From the NCBI GenBank assembly GCA_947503775.1, contig CANNFE010000001.1, forward strand, positions 124,001 to 188,000: a stretch of 64,000 nt of DNA, read 5' to 3'. Shown here one piece after another: positions 24,770-33,421 of the stretch. Source of the DNA: an uncultured Paracoccaceae bacterium (lineage in GTDB: Bacteria; Pseudomonadota; Alphaproteobacteria; Rhodobacterales; Rhodobacteraceae). The position numbers were made by a program, and so were the translations under genes. Within the stretch, counting starts at the first letter, position 1. Each line of letters starts with the position of its first letter. The notes beneath the pieces were generated by a model. That model saw only the letters and a program-made list of their open reading frames with translations. It did not search any database and was not told the origin of the DNA.

Positions 24770-27183
24770 ATGCCCCTCCGCCCGAGCGACACGGCGCGGG
24801 CAATGTCCGCGGCGACCTGCGTGCGGGACTGCCGGAAGCTCTCGGCGTCACGCGCCATGATCGTGACGTTGACGCCACCGCCTGCGCCGTAGCTCTGCGC
24901 CTCCCGCCGCGACAGCACACGCTCGCCGCGTTGCAGGATCGCGGGCACCTCGTCGTGGCGAAGTCCGGCCATGCCGCCGCCATGCATCCGGGGCGCAGCC
25001 GCGAACGCCATCGCCGGGACCATGCGCGAGGGCCCAGCCGATCCGACCATCCCCCCCGCATGCAGGACGTTGGCGAAGATGCCGCCAGCACCAGCGAAGA
25101 CACCCGAGAGCGCATTGGCGATCGGCCCGAGGATGAACCGCCGCGCCGCCAGTTGGGCGAGATCGGCCAGCAGCGACGTCACCAGATCGCGGAAGTTCAG
25201 CTTGCCGGTCTTCACGAACTGGCCCACCGCGTTCTCGGCCGACTGGAATGCGCCGACGAGGCTCTGGCCGATATCTCCGCCAATGTCGCGGGCCTTGCTG
25301 GCGTAGTCCGACAGCGCGGCGGTGACGGCTTGCCAACCGATTACGGCCGCTTCGGTCGCGGGCTCCGCGGCAGCGGCGGCGGCTCCGGCCGCCGCGCCTG
25401 CACCCGTCGCGGCACGCCCGGCATCGCCGAGCGCCGTCTCCAGCCGCTCGGCAGCACCGGTGGCCTCGGTCAGCGCATCGGCACTTGCCTCGTCGGTGCC
25501 GCGCACCGCATCGCGCAGCGCCTGCCAGCTTTCGAGGGGTGCACGTGCCCCTTCTGCCAGATCGCGCGCGGCGCCGCGGTAGACATTCGCCGACTCGAGC
25601 GCGCGGTTCGCCGCATCGGTCAGACCGAGATCGGGCGCGGTCAGCGGGTTGTCCTCGAAGGCCCTGTCGAAGGCCGCCTGCGCCGCCGTCGTGGCGGCAC
25701 TGGCTGCGCCCTCGAAGCGGTTCTCGATCTCGTCGAGGTCGAGGTCCGGCACCAGCGAGATGCGCCGCTCGGAGCCGAGCGCTTCCAGCCCCTGGTTGAT
25801 GCCGCCGATGAAGCCGTTGATGCGCGAAACCACGCCATTCAGCATCGCCTCGACGCCGTCGACCAGGCTGTTGGCCGCCTGGAACGCCAGATCGCCGATG
25901 GCGGCGGGCAGCAGACCCCAGATCGCCTTGATCGCCTCGTAGGCGCCCTCGAATGTGTTTGCCGCCGTATTCCCGAAGCCCACGACGCTCTCGATGGCGC
26001 TCTGCATGCCCGACGCGGCGTCGGCCTTCAGGTCGAAGAACATCGCCGTGGCCGCAGCCCCCGCCGCCGCAGCCCCCATCTTGATGCGATCCCAGACCTC
26101 GACGGCGAGGTCTTTCAGGAGCGACATCGCCTCGCCGAAGCCGCCCGCACCGGAGACAAGGCGGGTGAACTGGTAGACGAGCTCGCCTGCACCGACGATC
26201 AGCGCTCCGATGCCGGTGCGGATCAGCGCGCCGCGAAGGAGGACCAGCGCGGTGGCGAGCCCACGTACCGACAGCGCTGCGACAGTCATCCCGGCGACCC
26301 AACGCCCTGCAAGAAAAGCCACAAAAGTGGCGGCATAGGTGGTCAGACGCCCGATATTGTCGAAGAGGCCCCGGATCGCGATACCGAGCGGCCCGGTGCG
26401 GCTGGCTACGGCCGCCATCGCGTTGGCGACCGCTTCCAGCGCAGGGGCCGCAGCGACGGCCAGTTGGTTCGACAGCCCACGCCAGATCAGGCCAAGTCGA
26501 GAGATCGCATCATTCGTCCGCTCGATCTGCTCAGCATCCTGCTCGGAAACAACCACACCAAAGGCCAGAACATCCTCCGTCGCCTGTCGCAGCGTCGCGG
26601 TGTCGATCCGGCTCATGGCGATGGAGCCTTCCTCGCCGAAAAGCTGACCCGCTACAGCGGCGCGTTCGGCTGCGGGCACGAAGCTCTCGATGGCGGCGTT
26701 GATCGCTCCCACCCGCTGGTCTAGCGGCAGGGCGATCAACTCGTTGGCGGAAAGGCCCAGCCGGTCCAGCGCGTCGGCAGCAGGACCGGTCCCGGCCGCC
26801 GCCTGGCTGAGACGGCGCGTCAGGTCCTTCGTCGCCTGTTCGATGCCGGACATCGACACGCCCGCCAACTCGCCCGCGCGTTCCAGAGTCTGGATCGAGG
26901 CGACCGTGGTCCCGAGAGACTGAGCCAGTTTGGCCTGCGCGTCGACGGTCTGTAGCCCGGATCGGACCATCGCCACGCCAGCAGCAGCAGCGGCGGCCAC
27001 GGCGGCAGCGGCGGCCACTGTGACACGGCGGGAAAACGCCGCGAGCCGTGTATTGGCCGCTTCCATCTCCCGGCTAAGGCGGCCGAAGCCGCGCGCCCCG
27101 GCTTCGCCCACTCCTTCCAGCTCGGCACGCACCTGTCGGCCGCCTACCGCAGCAAGGCGGACAGAAACGCGCTTCTCAGCCAT
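24766..27183 (-). CDS. Tail tape measure protein
   Basis: 805 residues, the length ruler of the siphovirus tail. Seen: an N-terminal helical region (RRVTVAAAAAVAAAAAAGVA), LAQSLGTTVASIQTLERAGE, typical of phage tail tape proteins, hydrophobic segments around residues 245-330 that may cross the host membrane, Ala-rich coils to ~640, and a C-terminal HDGGMVG-like HAGGMVGSAG plus RHDEVPAILQRGERVLSRRE, a strong family hallmark. It starts 8 nt before the frameshift extension of the chaperone gene ends. Confidence 0.9.
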   Translation of the reverse strand: MAEKRVSVRLAAVGGRQVRAELEGVGEAGARGFGRLSREMEAANTRLAAFSRRVTVAAAAAVAAAAAAGVAMVRSGLQTVDAQAKLAQSLGTTVASIQTLERAGELAGVSMSGIEQATKDLTRRLSQAAAGTGPAADALDRLGLSANELIALPLDQRVGAINAAIESFVPAAERAAVAGQLFGEEGSIAMSRIDTATLRQATEDVLAFGVVVSEQDAEQIERTNDAISRLGLIWRGLSNQLAVAAAPALEAVANAMAAVASRTGPLGIAIRGLFDNIGRLTTYAATFVAFLAGRWVAGMTVAALSVRGLATALVLLRGALIRTGIGALIVGAGELVYQFTRLVSGAGGFGEAMSLLKDLAVEVWDRIKMGAAAAGAAATAMFFDLKADAASGMQSAIESVVGFGNTAANTFEGAYEAIKAIWGLLPAAIGDLAFQAANSLVDGVEAMLNGVVSRINGFIGGINQGLEALGSERRISLVPDLDLDEIENRFEGAASAATTAAQAAFDRAFEDNPLTAPDLGLTDAANRALESANVYRGAARDLAEGARAPLESWQALRDAVRGTDEASADALTEATGAAERLETALGDAGRAATGAGAAAGAAAAAAEPATEAAVIGWQAVTAALSDYASKARDIGGDIGQSLVGAFQSAENAVGQFVKTGKLNFRDLVTSLLADLAQLAARRFILGPIANALSGVFAGAGGIFANVLHAGGMVGSAGPSRMVPAMAFAAAPRMHGGGMAGLRHDEVPAILQRGERVLSRREAQSYGAGGGVNVTIMARDAESFRQSRTQVAADIARAVSLGRRGM

Positions 27184-27840
27184 TGGAATGATCCATCTGT
27201 TCGTTGAGTTTCGTTACCATCACCGCCTCGACGACGGGCAGCAGTTCGGCCATGGCCAGAGGCGGGATGCCTAGGGCGCCACCGAGTGCAAACGCAGCCG
27301 ACAAGTCCCATCCGATTACCGCGCCCGGCAGTACACGCAGCTGCCCGCCGAGGCGACCAACCAGGTCCCAGACCTGCCAGCTTTCAAAGGTGGCGGGTCG
27401 GTTCAGCCGCGCCGGGCAGTCTTCGCAGGTCGCTTGGCACGCGTCGCAGTAGCGCTCGCCCCCGCCGAAGGACCACTCGGCAAGGGCGCGGAGACGTTTT
27501 TTTCCTGGTCCAACAGCAGGCCTTTGGAAACGTAGGTCAGCTGGAAGGCCTCGAAGATCGGCCAGATATCGAGAAGCGCGTCGACGGCCTCCGGGGTCGG
27601 CTCGATTGCGTTGCCATCCGCATCACCGATACCCTCCCATGCAAGCACGGCCCGCCGCGCCAGCGCCTTGGCGAAGGCGACAGCGCGTTCCTCGTCGGAG
27701 GCCTCCTCGGCGACCGCCTCGACGGCCGGATCGCTCCGCGTCGCAACCATCAGGGCCGTGGTCAGTGGGCGCAGCTCCGCCCGCACACCTGGCACGAGAT
27801 CATGCCAGCGCGGCGTGTTCGTCAGGTCGAGAGTCAGCAT
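27176..27840 (-). CDS. Tail chaperone -1 frameshift product (gpGT-like)
   Basis: A second product of the chaperone gene. At 27496-27502 the minus strand reads A AAA AAC in the zero frame, the canonical slippery heptamer. A -1 shift after codon ~115 adds 106 residues (CGT at 27496 to TGA at 27176-27178) starting RLRALAEWSFGGGERYCDAC and including CEDCPARLNRPATFESW. The extension has no in-frame ATG until residue ~77, so independent translation is unlikely. Lambda-like phages use this to make G and GT tail chaperones in a fixed ratio. A Cys cluster (YCDACQATCEDC) may bind metal. Confidence 0.8.
27403..27840 (-). CDS. Tail assembly chaperone (zero-frame product)
   Basis: 145 residues, located between tail tube and tape measure as in lambda G. 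Seen: MLTLDLTNTPRWHDLVPGVR, acidic helices (EAVAEEASDEERAVAFAKAL), and a C-terminus after the slippery site rich in Ala, Lys and Arg. The ATG at 27840 is chosen because it overlaps the tail tube stop and has the domain directly after it. The frame from 27879 lies in that neighbour. It coats the tape measure during assembly. Confidence 0.8.
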   Translation of the reverse strand: MLTLDLTNTPRWHDLVPGVRAELRPLTTALMVATRSDPAVEAVAEEASDEERAVAFAKALARRAVLAWEGIGDADGNAIEPTPEAVDALLDIWPIFEAFQLTYVSKGLLLDQEKNVSAPLPSGPSAGASATATRAKRPAKTARRG

Positions 27841-28778
27841 CAGTATACCTCGATGTCGTTGATCAGGGTGGCAGTGCACATCCGGCCGACCGTGCTGTCA
27901 CGCGCGGCCTGCCAGTCAAAGGTAGCTTGCACGCCCTGCGGCCCGGAGATCTCGATCCGGGGGCGCGGCAGGTAGACGGCGTGCACGGTGAAGGTGAAGC
28001 TCTCGCCGGAGGGCAGGACATAGGCAAACTCGAGCTCGCAGGGATCGCCATTGATCGCCTGTGTCACCAGCGTCTGGTCCGCGAAGCGCACCTCAATGGA
28101 ACCGGTCAGTGCCGCAATGGACGGGTCTGCGCCGTCGATGCGACCATCCGAGCGTATGGCTTCGATCCGGTCGAGGTTGTTGGCATAGGTGATATCGGCC
28201 GAGACCACGTTGCCGAGAGCCGATCCGTTGCGCGTGATCGCCCCGTTGAAATGGCCGAAGCGCTGCAATTCGAGAGCGGTTGGCGTGCCTGCGCTGGTGG
28301 TCGTGCCCACCGTCTCGCCCTGAGCCACCAGCCGGGCCGTTGCGGTCAAAAGGCCAGATCTCTGCATTTGCCAGTTGATCTGGTCGAGGACACAGCCGGA
28401 ATACATGGCATAGCGCGGCACTTCGGGCATGCCGGTCTCAATGGACATGCTGGGCAGCGTCCAGGCACCAGACTGAAACTCATGCGTCCAGGGGCCGGTT
28501 CCGGTCGTGGTTGGGTCACCAAAGGCTGCCTTCAGCCAGAACCCGAAAGCTTCCGCGTCGAGCGGCACGACGACATCACCATCGGCCGTCACAGCATCCT
28601 TGATCGGTGCCAGCGGATCGCGGCCATAGCCGAGCAGTTCGGAGTTTAGCAGCGGCTGCTCCGCGCCGAGCGACGTGTTGGCGAAGGGCATTTTAGTGAA
28701 ACCACCTACCGGGGGCGTTCCATAGGTCGTCTCAAACGCAAGCGCCATCTGCGCCCGCGCCCCTTGGGCTCGTGCCAT
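27840..28778 (-). CDS. Major tail tube protein
   Basis: 312 residues. Seen: MALAFETTYGTPPVGGFTKMPF at the start, the typical opening of this tail-tube family, PLDAEAFGFWLKAAFGDP, TLPSMSIETGMPEVPRY and YSGCVLDQINWQM, and a C-terminal Ig-like tail around VHAVYLPRPRIEISG. AAGGAGAG lies before the ATG. It polymerises into the hexameric tube. The position after the tail terminator and before the chaperone fits a standard siphovirus order. Confidence 0.87.
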   Translation of the reverse strand: MARAQGARAQMALAFETTYGTPPVGGFTKMPFANTSLGAEQPLLNSELLGYGRDPLAPIKDAVTADGDVVVPLDAEAFGFWLKAAFGDPTTTGTGPWTHEFQSGAWTLPSMSIETGMPEVPRYAMYSGCVLDQINWQMQRSGLLTATARLVAQGETVGTTTSAGTPTALELQRFGHFNGAITRNGSALGNVVSADITYANNLDRIEAIRSDGRIDGADPSIAALTGSIEVRFADQTLVTQAINGDPCELEFAYVLPSGESFTFTVHAVYLPRPRIEISGPQGVQATFDWQAARDSTVGRMCTATLINDIEVY

Positions 28779-28802
28779 GTTTCTCTCCTTGGATTGTCGG
28801 GA

Positions 28803-29222
28803 TCAGCCGAGCGGGTCGGCCGTTGAATAGTGTAGCACTACCGGGATCACGGCCGCCTTGAGGCTGGCCGCGCCTTCGACCGGCAGATCGACCGGGCGCG
28901 GCGCTTCCGCCTCGACCCAGTCGCAGAGGCCGCCCAACGTGCGGTCGGCGGCGAGCGCCGTGCCGATGCTGGCGGTCAGCGTGTCGAAGGCGGCGTCACG
29001 GGCGGTGCCTTGGACCACCGCCTCGATCTCGGCGCCGTGCTGGTAGTGGTAGCGCAGCGGCGACAGCGTCACCTCGGGCTCACCCGGCTCGCCATCGCGC
29101 AAGATCAGCAGGCCAGCGGTGGGCACACGCTCGGGCAGCACCTCACCGCGCAGGGCGGTCGCTGATTGCGCCTGCAGCAGGGTGTGCAGCTCGGCGAGGA
29201 TGGTTTCACGTAGCGTTGGCAA
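28803..29222 (-). CDS. Tail terminator / tail completion protein
   Basis: 139 residues. Seen: RETILAELHTLLQAQSATALRGEVLPERVPTAGLLILRDG (landmark, residues 4-43), LRYHYQHGAEIEAVVQG, and a C-terminal beta hairpin VIPVVLHYST. The size, fold pattern and position before the tail tube match the tail terminator of HK97/lambda-type phages, which caps the finished tail. It is read minus, while the next gene on its upstream side (29312) is on the plus strand and breaks the operon. Confidence 0.7.
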   Translation of the reverse strand: MPTLRETILAELHTLLQAQSATALRGEVLPERVPTAGLLILRDGEPGEPEVTLSPLRYHYQHGAEIEAVVQGTARDAAFDTLTASIGTALAADRTLGGLCDWVEAEAPRPVDLPVEGAASLKAAVIPVVLHYSTADPLG

Positions 29223-29311
29223 GGTGTTGACTCTATTAATGAAGAAAGCGGGGCTGGGAGAGTTGGGCCATTGGCGATCACCGTCCGTGCGTTGCCATTG
29301 AGAGGGCGAGA

Positions 29312-29989
29312 ATGAAACACGAAACGATCAACTCAATACTCGGCGGCCTGGGGCTGCTTGTGGCCTCTGTTACGGCTTGGTTTCAGTTCGCTCCCACGGA
29401 TGATGAACTGCAGATCGTCAGTGAAGATCGGGTGGAATTAGGAGCCCCTCTTCAAATCGCAAATGGCGGTGCAATCGATCCGGAAACCGGACAACCACAA
29501 CCTGTTCTTGGTCCGATTACTTGGAAAATCCGTATCCACAACGAGACAGATCAAGTCGTCTCAATTGTCGATTGGCGGATGTTTTTGATAGTCAGAGGCG
29601 ACGGGGTTGCTCAGTATTCCTCAATGCAACCGATACTGTCCGAGATCGATCCCAGTCTGGCACCGCTCGCATTGCCCGTGAACATCCCCGCCCATGAGAC
29701 CTCCGCTTATTTCATCTCGGCCTTCATCCCGTTTGATCGGGATGCGCTTGAGCAGTCTGGATGCTTCGATCCCATGCCACGACTGGAAGAAGCGGAACGC
29801 TGCGTTTTCTCAACAGGTGAGGACCTCTTCGGTAACTCGGTATCCGTAACGAGATACGAGTCTGCGCCTCCTGAGGCATTTTCTGTTTCGTGGGGGAGCC
29901 AAGAGCGCACACCACGGTTCTACGTGGAATTGGAAACTGCTGACGGCTCGGAATTTTCGGTTATCTTGTCCTACTTTCCTACCTTCTGA
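29312..29989 (+). CDS. Moron-like membrane-anchored protein of unknown function
   Basis: 225 residues, on the opposite strand to all neighbouring head and tail genes, with visibly lower GC. Seen: a single N-terminal membrane helix (GGLGLLVASVTAWFQF, residues ~11-26) followed by a periplasmic beta-rich domain (WKIRIHNETDQVVSIVDWRMFLIV) with two Cys (SGCFDP, ERCVF) about 17 residues apart. GAGAGGGCGAGA precedes the ATG. It is inserted between tail terminator and a minor head-tail gene. Such lone, reversed, low-GC genes in prophages are called morons and often alter the host envelope or block superinfection. No family was recognised. Confidence 0.72.
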   Translation: MKHETINSILGGLGLLVASVTAWFQFAPTDDELQIVSEDRVELGAPLQIANGGAIDPETGQPQPVLGPITWKIRIHNETDQVVSIVDWRMFLIVRGDGVAQYSSMQPILSEIDPSLAPLALPVNIPAHETSAYFISAFIPFDRDALEQSGCFDPMPRLEEAERCVFSTGEDLFGNSVSVTRYESAPPEAFSVSWGSQERTPRFYVELETADGSEFSVILSYFPTF

Positions 29990-30008
29990 GGCGACTTTGC
30001 GGTGCCTA

Positions 30009-30641
30009 CTAACTGTATCTGGACTCCACCCAGTTCGCCACGATCAGCCCCGGCACGCCATCCAATGCCCTGTCCGCGTCCCGCGCCAGATCAAGCCGCT
30101 TTGGCAGCTTGACCTGCGGCACCAGCAGGAAGATCGGCGCGGTGACCTTTCCGCGCCCGGTCTTCGAGCGCGACACGACCGCCTGACCCTTCGTGTTCAG
30201 CCGCCCCTCAGCCACCAGCAGACTCGGACCCGTTCGGCGATAGACGAACCGTAGGCGCAGACCGCGCCGCCGTTCCCATTCGCCGGGAGTGATCCGGCCG
30301 CCGCGTGTGGATTTGCCTGCGGCGGGCAGCGGGATGGCCAGCCAGAACCCGTCCTTCGAACGGATCAGCGGACCGGTGTCATGCGCGCCGACAATCACCG
30401 GAGCCTTGGACCAGACCAGCGCCGCCGCGTCGAGGCTTTCGCCCGAACGCGGAAAGTTCTGGTTGCGGATCGAGTTCGCAAGCCGCCGTCCCAGCCCCAC
30501 GCCAGTGATCTGCGTGCGCCAGGCAGTCTTGAGCCCGGTTCCGGCCTCGCGCATGGCGGCCGTCACCGCACGTTCCCCGGCTACGACCTCAGCCGCCATC
30601 ATGGCGACGATGTCGGGATCGATGTCGAGCTTCAGTTTCAC
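30009..30641 (-). CDS. DUF6441-like phage protein (HK97 gp10-like neighbourhood)
   Basis: 210 residues. Seen: a helical start (MKLKLDIDPDIVAMMAAEVVAGERAV, landmark) then TGLKTAWRTQITGVGLGRRLANSIR and beta strands (WLAIPLPAAGK). It resembles DUF6441 proteins encoded between head-tail joining and tail terminator genes of alphaproteobacterial phages, where gp10-type proteins help tail joining. It overlaps the head-tail gene by 4 nt. The exact role is not known. Confidence 0.65.
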   Translation of the reverse strand: MKLKLDIDPDIVAMMAAEVVAGERAVTAAMREAGTGLKTAWRTQITGVGLGRRLANSIRNQNFPRSGESLDAAALVWSKAPVIVGAHDTGPLIRSKDGFWLAIPLPAAGKSTRGGRITPGEWERRRGLRLRFVYRRTGPSLLVAEGRLNTKGQAVVSRSKTGRGKVTAPIFLLVPQVKLPKRLDLARDADRALDGVPGLIVANWVESRYS

Positions 30642-30949
30642 GCGGGCCTCAGGTCCACAGTCCAGACCAGCCGCTCGCGGTCGCGAACAGGCTCGCCCTG
30701 AATGAGGAAGGCATCGCCGTCGATTTCCAAGCGGTCGCCTGGACGCGGGGTCGGAACCTCTGCGACGCGTAAATCGATCCGGGTCGTTTCCGACCAGAGC
30801 CGCGCGTCGCCGAAGTCGGTGATCGCATCAGCCTGCCGGGCGACGACGCGCACCAGCATGGGCGCGCCACCATCGGAGGTATAGACGGCCTCGCGCCCGA
30901 TGTTGGGATCCGCGAACAGCGCATCCAGAATGGCGGCAAACGCCGTCAT
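30638..30949 (-). CDS. Head-tail joining protein
   Basis: 103 residues, beta-rich: FAAILDALFADPNIGREAVYTSDGG at the start and RPGDRLEIDGDAFLIQGEPVRDRERLVWTVDL at the end (both landmarks). This matches small lambda FII-like head-tail joiners that follow the decoration and capsid genes. It abuts the DUF2190 gene at one base overlap. Confidence 0.72.
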   Translation of the reverse strand: MTAFAAILDALFADPNIGREAVYTSDGGAPMLVRVVARQADAITDFGDARLWSETTRIDLRVAEVPTPRPGDRLEIDGDAFLIQGEPVRDRERLVWTVDLRPA

Positions 30950-31284
30950 CAGAAGCTCGCGTTCAGGCGCACGCGGCCGATCACGTCGCCCGCGCCGCCC
31001 GCAACAGCTTCGGTGGCTACGCCAATCAACGTATTCGCCGTGGCGGTCTTGGTGGCCTCCTTGTTGGTGTTGTCCCAGTAGACCTTGTCACCGGCGGACC
31101 AGGCCTGAGATGCGACCTTTTTCAGATCGAAAATGCCGACGAGCGCGGCCTCGACCGTCTCGGCATTGGCGGCATCTCCCGCGGCCACGCCGAAGATGGA
31201 GCCGACAAGCAGGCCGTCGCCGGAGGTCACGGCGTAGGGCGCGGTCAGGGTGATGGTGTTGCCGGGCTGGACGTAGTTTTTCAT
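30949..31284 (-). CDS. DUF2190 capsid cement/decoration protein
   Basis: 111 residues of the DUF2190 family. Seen: QPGNTITLTAPYAVTSGDGLLVG, GDAANAETVEAALVGIFDLKK, and WSAGDKVYWDNTNKEAT. Family members sit on capsids and stabilise them, or are encoded next to capsid genes. It lies 77 nt after the capsid fusion gene. The one-base overlap with the joiner suggests coupling. Confidence 0.85.
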   Translation of the reverse strand: MKNYVQPGNTITLTAPYAVTSGDGLLVGSIFGVAAGDAANAETVEAALVGIFDLKKVASQAWSAGDKVYWDNTNKEATKTATANTLIGVATEAVAGGAGDVIGRVRLNASF

Positions 31285-31361
31285 TGCGGGATCCTTTGCA
31301 AACGGAAACGGGCAGCCCGATTGGACCGCCCGTCAGAGGTGAAATGTCAGGAAAGACCCGG

Positions 31362-33416
31362 TTATGCGCCCGGGTTCTTGTAGAGGCCGCGCCAGTCGAT
31401 GGCTTTGGCACCGAAATCGAGGCGACACTTGATCTCCACCCCGTCGACGTCGAACCCGTTGCGCGTCTCGATGTACGCGCCCTGCTGGCCCTCGAGGTAG
31501 GCGTATTCGATGGTGTCGATCTGGTTCGGGCTGGCCGCGAGGTACCAGGCGGTTTCGCTGGCGGCATCGAGGCGTGGCTCGCTGATCGGCGCGAGGGTGC
31601 GGATCGACTGCGGCACCACGTTGGAGGTCGCGGCGGGTACGAGGTTCTGGGCCACCATCTGCTCGGCCTTCAGTTCCAGCGAGGCAGGCACGATTAGGAA
31701 GGCAGGCCGCACGTTCAGAACTGTCTTCTTGTCGAGCCCGGTCTGCTTGGCCATCGCGGCGCGGGCGGCACCCACTGCCTCGACGGCCAGCGCAGCACCG
31801 GTGCCCGCGAGGTTCTTGTGGCTGGTGTGGAACAGGGCATTGCCATCGGCCATGGCGGGGTTGGCGGTGATGATGCCCCAGACCACGTCCGACTCGAGCT
31901 GCGCGATGGAGTTGCCATACATCGCCGGGATCCGGGTGAAGGCGTCGAGATCGTCGTTGATCAGCGTCTGGCGGGTGATCGCGACCACGCGGCCGTAGGT
32001 CTTGACCTTGTAGCTCTCCTTGCTCTCCCCGAGCGTGCCGCGCTTGAACTCGCCGCTTTCGCCGACCTCCAGCAGCTGCGGGGCTTCGCCGAGCTGAACG
32101 CGGTGCATGGCCTTGAAGTCGGTGGCCAGCACCTGGCGGCAGAACAGCATGAACGTCCGGGGATAGGCGTCATAGGCCTGCCGCAGGGTCTTGTTGGTGA
32201 CGGCCGACAGGATCTCGGGGAAATCGGACGTCGAATGCAAAGCGCGAGTGGCCACCTCGTCGCGCGAAAGGCCGCGCGTGTTCACGCCCGCATTTCCGAG
32301 GCTTTCGCGTGCCAGTTCCATGAGCGTCATACCACGATACTGGCGCGCGGCGTCCTCAAGCTGGAACAGCGTCGGGCTATAGCGGTGCAGCAGCGCATTC
32401 GCGACGGCATCCCGGCGGGTGATCTGCTCGTCACGGCCACCAAGCGGGATCGACACCTGGCTAAAGGTGCGGGTTTCCTCAGATTTGGAGGCGACCTGAT
32501 CGAGGATCAGACGGCGTGCTTCGCCGATATCGGTCCCGCGCTTGACCAAATCCTCGGCAAAGCTGCGTTCGAGGTTCAGGCGGCCCGCCAGGTCATAGAT
32601 CGTGGAGACTCGGTCGCGTTCGGTCTCGCGGGCCCGGGTCGCGACGGCTTCGGTATCGGGTGCGGCCGCAGTGTTGGCCTTGTTCGGCTTCGGCTGCGCG
32701 CGGGTTTCGCTGGCAACAGCTTTCGGTTCGGCCACAGGCGTCTTCGGTTCAGTCATGGTAGTGTCCTCGGTCGCGATTGGGTCGCTGGGCTGATCTTTGG
32801 CCTCTGCGGCCGGGGCGTTGGGTTTGTCCGTCATCGGGATGGCTCCTGTGGTTGGGGGTGGGACGTCCCGGCGATGGAGGACGCAGTCATGAAGGGGGGA
32901 TTGCGCGCGAAAGCCCGCGGCGGGGTCCGCGCCAACGGGCACGGCGGACACCTCGAAGGGCGTCCAGTCGACCGCGCGCCAAAGCTCGCGGGCCGCCTCG
33001 GTTTTGGAGACCTCGAAGCGGTGAACCTGGTAGCCGATAGAGACCGCCCGGATGTGGCCCGCCTGGATATCGCGCCAGATCGGTTCGACATCGGCGCGCT
33101 CAGAAATCCGGACCTGCGCAATGCCGCGACCGTTTTCGATACGCGCCGAGCCTGGGACGACGGAGCCGATTACGGCATCCAGCGTGTCGACCTCATGCAC
33201 TTTCAGGAACGGCGCGCCGGCGTTCAGACGGTCGAGCCGCACATGGGTCGGGTCGAGGCTCAGCTCTTCGTCATAGGGCTCCCCGAACAGGGTCGACCGA
33301 CGGACCCGCGCGCCTGCCGACCAGATCACCTCGACGGTGCGGGCGTCGATATCGACTGAGTTCGGCGCAAGCTCCGCCATCCGGCGCAAGGCCGGGATTT
33401 CGATCATCGTATCCAT
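31362..33416 (-). CDS. Prohead protease-major capsid protein fusion
   Basis: 684 residues. Residues ~15-185 are an S78-type prohead protease: GARVRRSTLFGEPYDEEL, the catalytic His in FLKVHEVDTLDAVIG and Ser in IRAVSIGYQVHRFEV. Residues ~195-260 are a low-complexity linker rich in Pro, Ala, Lys and Thr. The remainder is an HK97-like/Mu-T-like capsid (SIPLGGRDEQITRRDAV, ILSAVTNKTLRQAYDAYPRTF, SDVVWGIITANP). In this type the protease probably frees itself and the capsid shell during maturation. It starts 5 nt after the portal stop. Confidence 0.85.
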   Translation of the reverse strand: MDTMIEIPALRRMAELAPNSVDIDARTVEVIWSAGARVRRSTLFGEPYDEELSLDPTHVRLDRLNAGAPFLKVHEVDTLDAVIGSVVPGSARIENGRGIAQVRISERADVEPIWRDIQAGHIRAVSIGYQVHRFEVSKTEAARELWRAVDWTPFEVSAVPVGADPAAGFRAQSPLHDCVLHRRDVPPPTTGAIPMTDKPNAPAAEAKDQPSDPIATEDTTMTEPKTPVAEPKAVASETRAQPKPNKANTAAAPDTEAVATRARETERDRVSTIYDLAGRLNLERSFAEDLVKRGTDIGEARRLILDQVASKSEETRTFSQVSIPLGGRDEQITRRDAVANALLHRYSPTLFQLEDAARQYRGMTLMELARESLGNAGVNTRGLSRDEVATRALHSTSDFPEILSAVTNKTLRQAYDAYPRTFMLFCRQVLATDFKAMHRVQLGEAPQLLEVGESGEFKRGTLGESKESYKVKTYGRVVAITRQTLINDDLDAFTRIPAMYGNSIAQLESDVVWGIITANPAMADGNALFHTSHKNLAGTGAALAVEAVGAARAAMAKQTGLDKKTVLNVRPAFLIVPASLELKAEQMVAQNLVPAATSNVVPQSIRTLAPISEPRLDAASETAWYLAASPNQIDTIEYAYLEGQQGAYIETRNGFDVDGVEIKCRLDFGAKAIDWRGLYKNPGA

Positions 33417-33421
33417 GTTGG

